A stretch of DNA of 42,520 bases from Trichocoleus sp. FACHB-46 (GTDB lineage Bacteria; Cyanobacteriota; Cyanobacteriia; FACHB-46). A program made the position numbers and the translations under genes. Position 1 is the stretch's first letter; each line of letters starts with the position of its first letter. Shown here piece after piece: positions 40,098 to 42,520 of this stretch. Below the pieces are notes generated by a model. The model did not search any database. It was not told the DNA's origin and saw nothing but the letters and a program-made list of their open reading frames with translations. Where the stretch lies: positions 1-42,520 of the forward strand of contig NZ_JACJOD010000077.1 in the NCBI RefSeq assembly GCF_014695385.1, given 5' to 3'.

Positions 40098-40935
40098 AGA
40101 TAGTTGACATCCTCCCACGGCTAAAGCGCGTGGGATTCCTAAACCTCACGATTTAGGTTTCTGCTTCCTCGCACCTGCCTTCCGAGATTTACTCTCCTCA
40201 GGTCTGACGGTCGCTCCACAGACTAACACCGCTTGCCCAGCAGCTAAATGGTTCAAAGCAGCATTCACATCCCGCTCATGGTGAGCTTCGCACTGAGGAC
40301 AATCCCACTCCCGAATGTTCAAAGGTAGTAAGTCTACTTTATGTCCACACTTCGAGCAAGTTTTAAAGCCAGGGAACCAGCGATCAAGCTGAACGAAGTT
40401 ACGCCCATACCAAGCAGCTTTGTAGGCCAGTTGACGCATCAACTCACCCCATGCTGCATCAGAAATCGCTCGCGCCAACTTCCGATTCTGGCCCATGTTT
40501 TTAACTGCCAGCGACTCCGCGACGATGGTTTGGTTTTCTCTCACCAATCGCGTCGTCAACTTGTGCAGAAAATCCTGACGGGCATCCCGAATCTGAGCAT
40601 GAACACGAGCCACTTTAAGCCGTGCCTGATGTCGATTGCGAGAACCTTTGTGTTTGCGACTCAGCCTCTTCTGAGCACGTCTCAACTTTTGGTAGAACTT
40701 AGCAAAGTGCTTAGGGTTGGCAACTTTCTCACCGTCGCTAGTGGTGATCAGGTTGGTAATCCCCGCATCAATTCCAATGGCTTTATCCACCTTAGGCAAT
40801 GGCTGAATCGCCTCGTCATTTATCAACAACGAAACACTCCAGCGGCCAGATGGGTCAAGCTTGACGGTGATCGTGGACGGCTCAGCACCTTTAGGCAAAG
40901 TGCGACTCCAGCGGATCGGCAATGGTTCAGAGCAC
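40098..40935 (-). mobile_element. IS605/IS1341-type element carrying tnpB, left part lost
   Basis: The end next to the tnpB stop has TTGACATCCTCCCACGGCTA and a hairpin (CCCACG/CGTGGG, 40114-40134), a common right-end form of cyanobacterial IS605-type elements. A second small hairpin (AAACCT/AGGTTT) surrounds the tnpB stop. The other end is missing: the tnpB 5' part runs straight into the parB 3' end near 40930. Confidence 0.75.
40146..40922 (-). pseudogene. tnpB: TnpB RNA-guided nuclease, N-terminal part missing
   Basis: The 258-residue frame has the RuvC-like core: Asp in KAIGIDAGITNLI, Glu in TIVAESLAVKNM and Asp in HHERDVNAALNHL, with a zinc finger (CSKCGHK, CPQCE). TnpB proteins are usually about 380-400 residues. 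The N-terminal helix-turn-helix and wedge part (about 130 residues) that holds the guide RNA and target is absent. So the RuvC site is complete but the protein should not be guided. The frame starts MPIRWSRTLPKGAEPS, already inside the conserved family. Confidence 0.9.
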
Positions 40936-41516
40936 TTAGCACTTGATGTTTAAGCCTTCGAGGATCTTAATAATGGCTTCTCCCATTGGCTGTCCTATAA
41001 CGTTATAGGACGCTCGTCGAACGTCATGATCCATTTGCTTCAGCAAAGCGATCACAGCCTCAACAGGCTTTTCCAGTTCAGCAGACAGCAGTGCCAGTGC
41101 CCCCTCAACTTCCTCAATCGGGTTCAGTTCTTCGTGATGTTTGTTTTCAATGAGTTGTAACTTGAGGATTTTTTTGGGCTCAGGTTCATCAATAATCCGA
41201 ACCGGAACTTCCGTCAACCCTGCAATTCCAGACGCACGATAGCGACGCTCGTCAAAGACTAGATGATAGTATCCTGGACGCTCTGGTGATTCATAAACGA
41301 CTAAGTCTTCTAAGATGCCTTCCTCACAATCGTCTGAGCTAAGCTATTCAATTTATCCGGGTCAAAGTACTTTCGGACCTGCTCCGGATCACGAATAATG
41401 CGATCACGGTTTAGGGATTGATGGACATCTTGTGATTTGGTTGGAGTACTTAGGGTGGGGATTGGCGTTTCTTTCTCTTCCTGCAGTGCAGACAACAGTT
41501 TATTAAATCTACCCAT
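40936..41516 (-). pseudogene. parB: ParB-type partition protein with a one-base frameshift and altered C-terminus
   Basis: The first part (from 41516) reads MGRFNKLLSALQEEKETPIP, then HQSLNRDRIIRDPEQVRKYF and LAQTIV. Near 41325 the frame shifts by one base, after which EEGILEDLVVYESPERPGYY and HLVFDERRYRASGIAGLTEV follow: the ParB nuclease-fold core, including the (G)ERRxRA-like box. EEVEGALALLSAELEKPVEA then matches the helix-turn-helix region. It ends after NIKC at the junction with the TnpB element. The missing base or a sequencing error is the simplest explanation of the shift. The start overlaps the parA stop by 8 bases. Confidence 0.82.
40992..41011. promoter_or_regulatory. Perfect 20-bp palindrome inside parB (parS candidate)
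   Basis: GTCCTATAACGTTATAGGAC is an exact palindrome, translated as part of RRASYNVIGQPM in parB. ParB-type proteins load on palindromic parS sites near their own operon, so this is the strongest centromere candidate in the window. Confidence 0.5.
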
Positions 41517-42108
41517 TCAAAATCTCCTTGCCAATGGCAACGTACTCATTCCAAGCAGTCCCCGCTCGGCGATCGCTGACTTTACGAACCACGACACCTT
41601 CAAGCGCCGCCTTCTGAAAGGCTACTAATTCCCGAATCCGACCTTGGAAGATCGGGAAACCCGCTCCTACCAACATCTCTCTAGCGTCTTCTCCATCTTT
41701 ACGAGGAGGTGGGGGTACACGAGTCAATAAAACCCGATATTGATCCGACCCCAGCTTCTTCATCAAGTGAATAGTCTGCATTAAGGCATCTAAAGATAAA
41801 ACATCAGGGGTAGTGGGCAAAATAAGCAAGTCACAACCATCGACTAAATCCTTTAAGTCTTCTTCTTCAGGGCATGCTCGTGTGTCAATCACAATATGCT
41901 GAAAATCTTTCGCGTACTTAGCTGCTTGTTGTTCACTCACAACCTTAAAGGGAAAACCAAGACCTCGCTTTGCCCATCGAGTCGCAGATCGATTGGGGTC
42001 TCCATCCACTAATAAAGTTTCCCCCTTCATTTGCAGGTAAGCAGCAACATGAACAGCTGTAGTTGTCTTACCCACTCCACCTTTAAATGATGCAGTCGTG
42101 ATAATCAT
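41509..42108 (-). CDS. parA: ParA-family partition ATPase
   Basis: The 199-residue protein is a short (type Ib-like) ParA: deviant Walker A KGGVGKTTT in MIITTASFKGGVGKTTTAVH, LLVDGDPNRSATRWAKRG, and Walker B HIVIDTRAC. It has no N-terminal helix-turn-helix, so autoregulation would depend on another protein. It uses ATP-driven binding to the nucleoid to separate plasmid copies. The parB frame starts 8 bases before its end, a typical par operon. Ribosome site weak. Located at the right end next to an IS, while the relaxase remnant is at the left end. Confidence 0.95.
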   Translation of the reverse strand: MIITTASFKGGVGKTTTAVHVAAYLQMKGETLLVDGDPNRSATRWAKRGLGFPFKVVSEQQAAKYAKDFQHIVIDTRACPEEEDLKDLVDGCDLLILPTTPDVLSLDALMQTIHLMKKLGSDQYRVLLTRVPPPPRKDGEDAREMLVGAGFPIFQGRIRELVAFQKAALEGVVVRKVSDRRAGTAWNEYVAIGKEILNG

Positions 42109-42416
42109 GTTGCTTTCAGGCTTAGGTGTCGCAGAATTAATGTTCTAATTATGCACGTTCGGAACGTTATTTCATAATCTCACAACAAATCAATTTTTCT
42201 TTTCCTAGCAGAGACCTTAAACTGCTTAAAAGATGCAGCTAGCTTGATGATAGTAGGCCTGAGCTATACACATATGGAGAGGTGATCAGGCTCCCCATTG
42301 TTAAACTGCTCAAGCCACCGCAGATTTCAAGAGCTTTTAGCAAACCAAGCACTCGAGAAATCGTTTATCAGAACATCTTTACAATGGTTTCTATGAATTC
42401 CGTAATGGGCGTTGCT
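42109..42416 (-). promoter_or_regulatory. par promoter region with 13-bp palindrome
   Basis: This 308-base spacer holds ACGTTC-G-GAACGT (42155-42167), about 50 bases before parA, a candidate par operator. GTTC also occurs at 42142. The remainder up to the IS (42168-42416) has no recognisable gene; an AT-rich stretch with AATCAATTTTTCTTTTC near 42190 is the only other feature. Confidence 0.5.
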
Positions 42417-42520
42417 GAATAGGTAATGATTTAAGCTGAGAGAGGAATTGTCCGATACTTCAAATAATGCAGCAGCAACCGAAGTGAACACTTCAACATC
42501 TCAACTGATTTGGAGTAGCA
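42417..42520 (-). mobile_element. 3' end of a second IS1-like element (cut by window edge)
   Basis: The element begins GGGCGTTGCTGAATAGG at 42417. Its first nine bases are the reverse complement of GCAACGCCC at 149-157, the matching end of the left IS. The transposase end lies at 42431. Confidence 0.7.
42431..42520 (-). pseudogene. IS1-like transposase, C-terminal end (cut by window edge)
   Basis: On the minus strand: CYSKSVEMLKCSLRLLLHYL, then KYRTIPLSA and a TAA complementary to 42431-42433. It has the same YSKS and hydrophobic-tail pattern as the left fragment but clearly different residues, so the two window edges do not belong to one IS copy. Confidence 0.65.

Noticed and set aside
40146-40922. 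TnpB as a working RNA-guided nuclease or captured regulator
   Set aside because: The RuvC residues are present, but about 130 N-terminal residues are missing and the gene is fused to the parB end, so loss of function is simpler than a new role.
42121-42416. Plasmid origin with iterons upstream of parA
   Set aside because: Only one 13-bp palindrome and no series of direct repeats, and no Rep gene nearby.
1-42520. CRISPR array
   Set aside because: No regularly spaced direct repeats of 25-40 bp were seen on reading; the repeats present are pairs or dispersed units.

Overview
This window looks like a piece of a cyanobacterial plasmid or other accessory replicon. The HIP1 octamer GCGATCGC recurs in genes and spacers. 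The giant kinase-ATPase-GAF-PAS-histidine kinase protein, the pirin/SDR/AraC clusters and the IS types all fit filamentous or Leptolyngbya-like cyanobacteria. Plasmid functions lie at both ends: a relaxase remnant on the left and a ParA/ParB locus on the right. No replication initiator, rRNA or tRNA gene was recognised. Both ends of the window fall inside IS1-type transposase genes, so the window may be an assembly contig broken at repeated IS copies.

Layout. 1-917: IS1-like 3' end inserted in a relaxase gene. 1.2-4.6 kb, minus strand: DUF5996 protein, UBP zinc finger, monooxygenase-like membrane protein, azoreductase, isochorismatase-family hydrolase. 4.94-13.32 kb: an 8.4-kb block bounded by ~149-bp imperfect inverted repeats, each with the same 16-bp palindrome; inside are a 2362-aa Ser/Thr kinase-AAA-GAF-PAS-histidine kinase and a NarL-type response regulator. 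13.4-35.6 kb, plus strand: an unusually dense set of small redox and detoxification genes (at least five SDR genes or fragments related to each other plus one divergent SDR, two pirins, intradiol dioxygenase, LLM flavin oxidoreductase, quinone oxidoreductase, NQO1-like flavoprotein, F420-reductase-like protein, RidA, NTF2-like and lipocalin-like proteins). These are interleaved with fragments of AraC and LuxR regulators, GST, haloperoxidase, DUF5996 and SDR genes. 35.6-40.9 kb: piled-up mobile DNA (IS6-like, a 66-bp hairpin element, IS200/IS605, a group IIC-type intron, a TnpB element). 40.9-42.1 kb: minus-strand parA and a broken parB.

How it may work together. The enzymes share a theme of quinone, catechol, flavonoid and electrophile chemistry: two-electron quinone reduction, ring cleavage, carbonyl reduction and imine removal. 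Three promoter regions (before an SDR, an NTF2-like gene and a pirin) carry the same sequence, AAGAATCTGAAAG, as direct repeats exactly 21 bp apart. Broken AraC-family genes lie beside two of these regions. I infer a small AraC regulon that has been duplicated and shuffled, with the regulators decaying while operators and enzymes remain. Two AraC copies are each broken by a different 25-bp insert at the same point, between GCGAT and CGC of a HIP1 site.

Limits: families were recognised by eye from motifs. No alignments, structure predictions or database searches were run, so element boundaries are approximate where stated.
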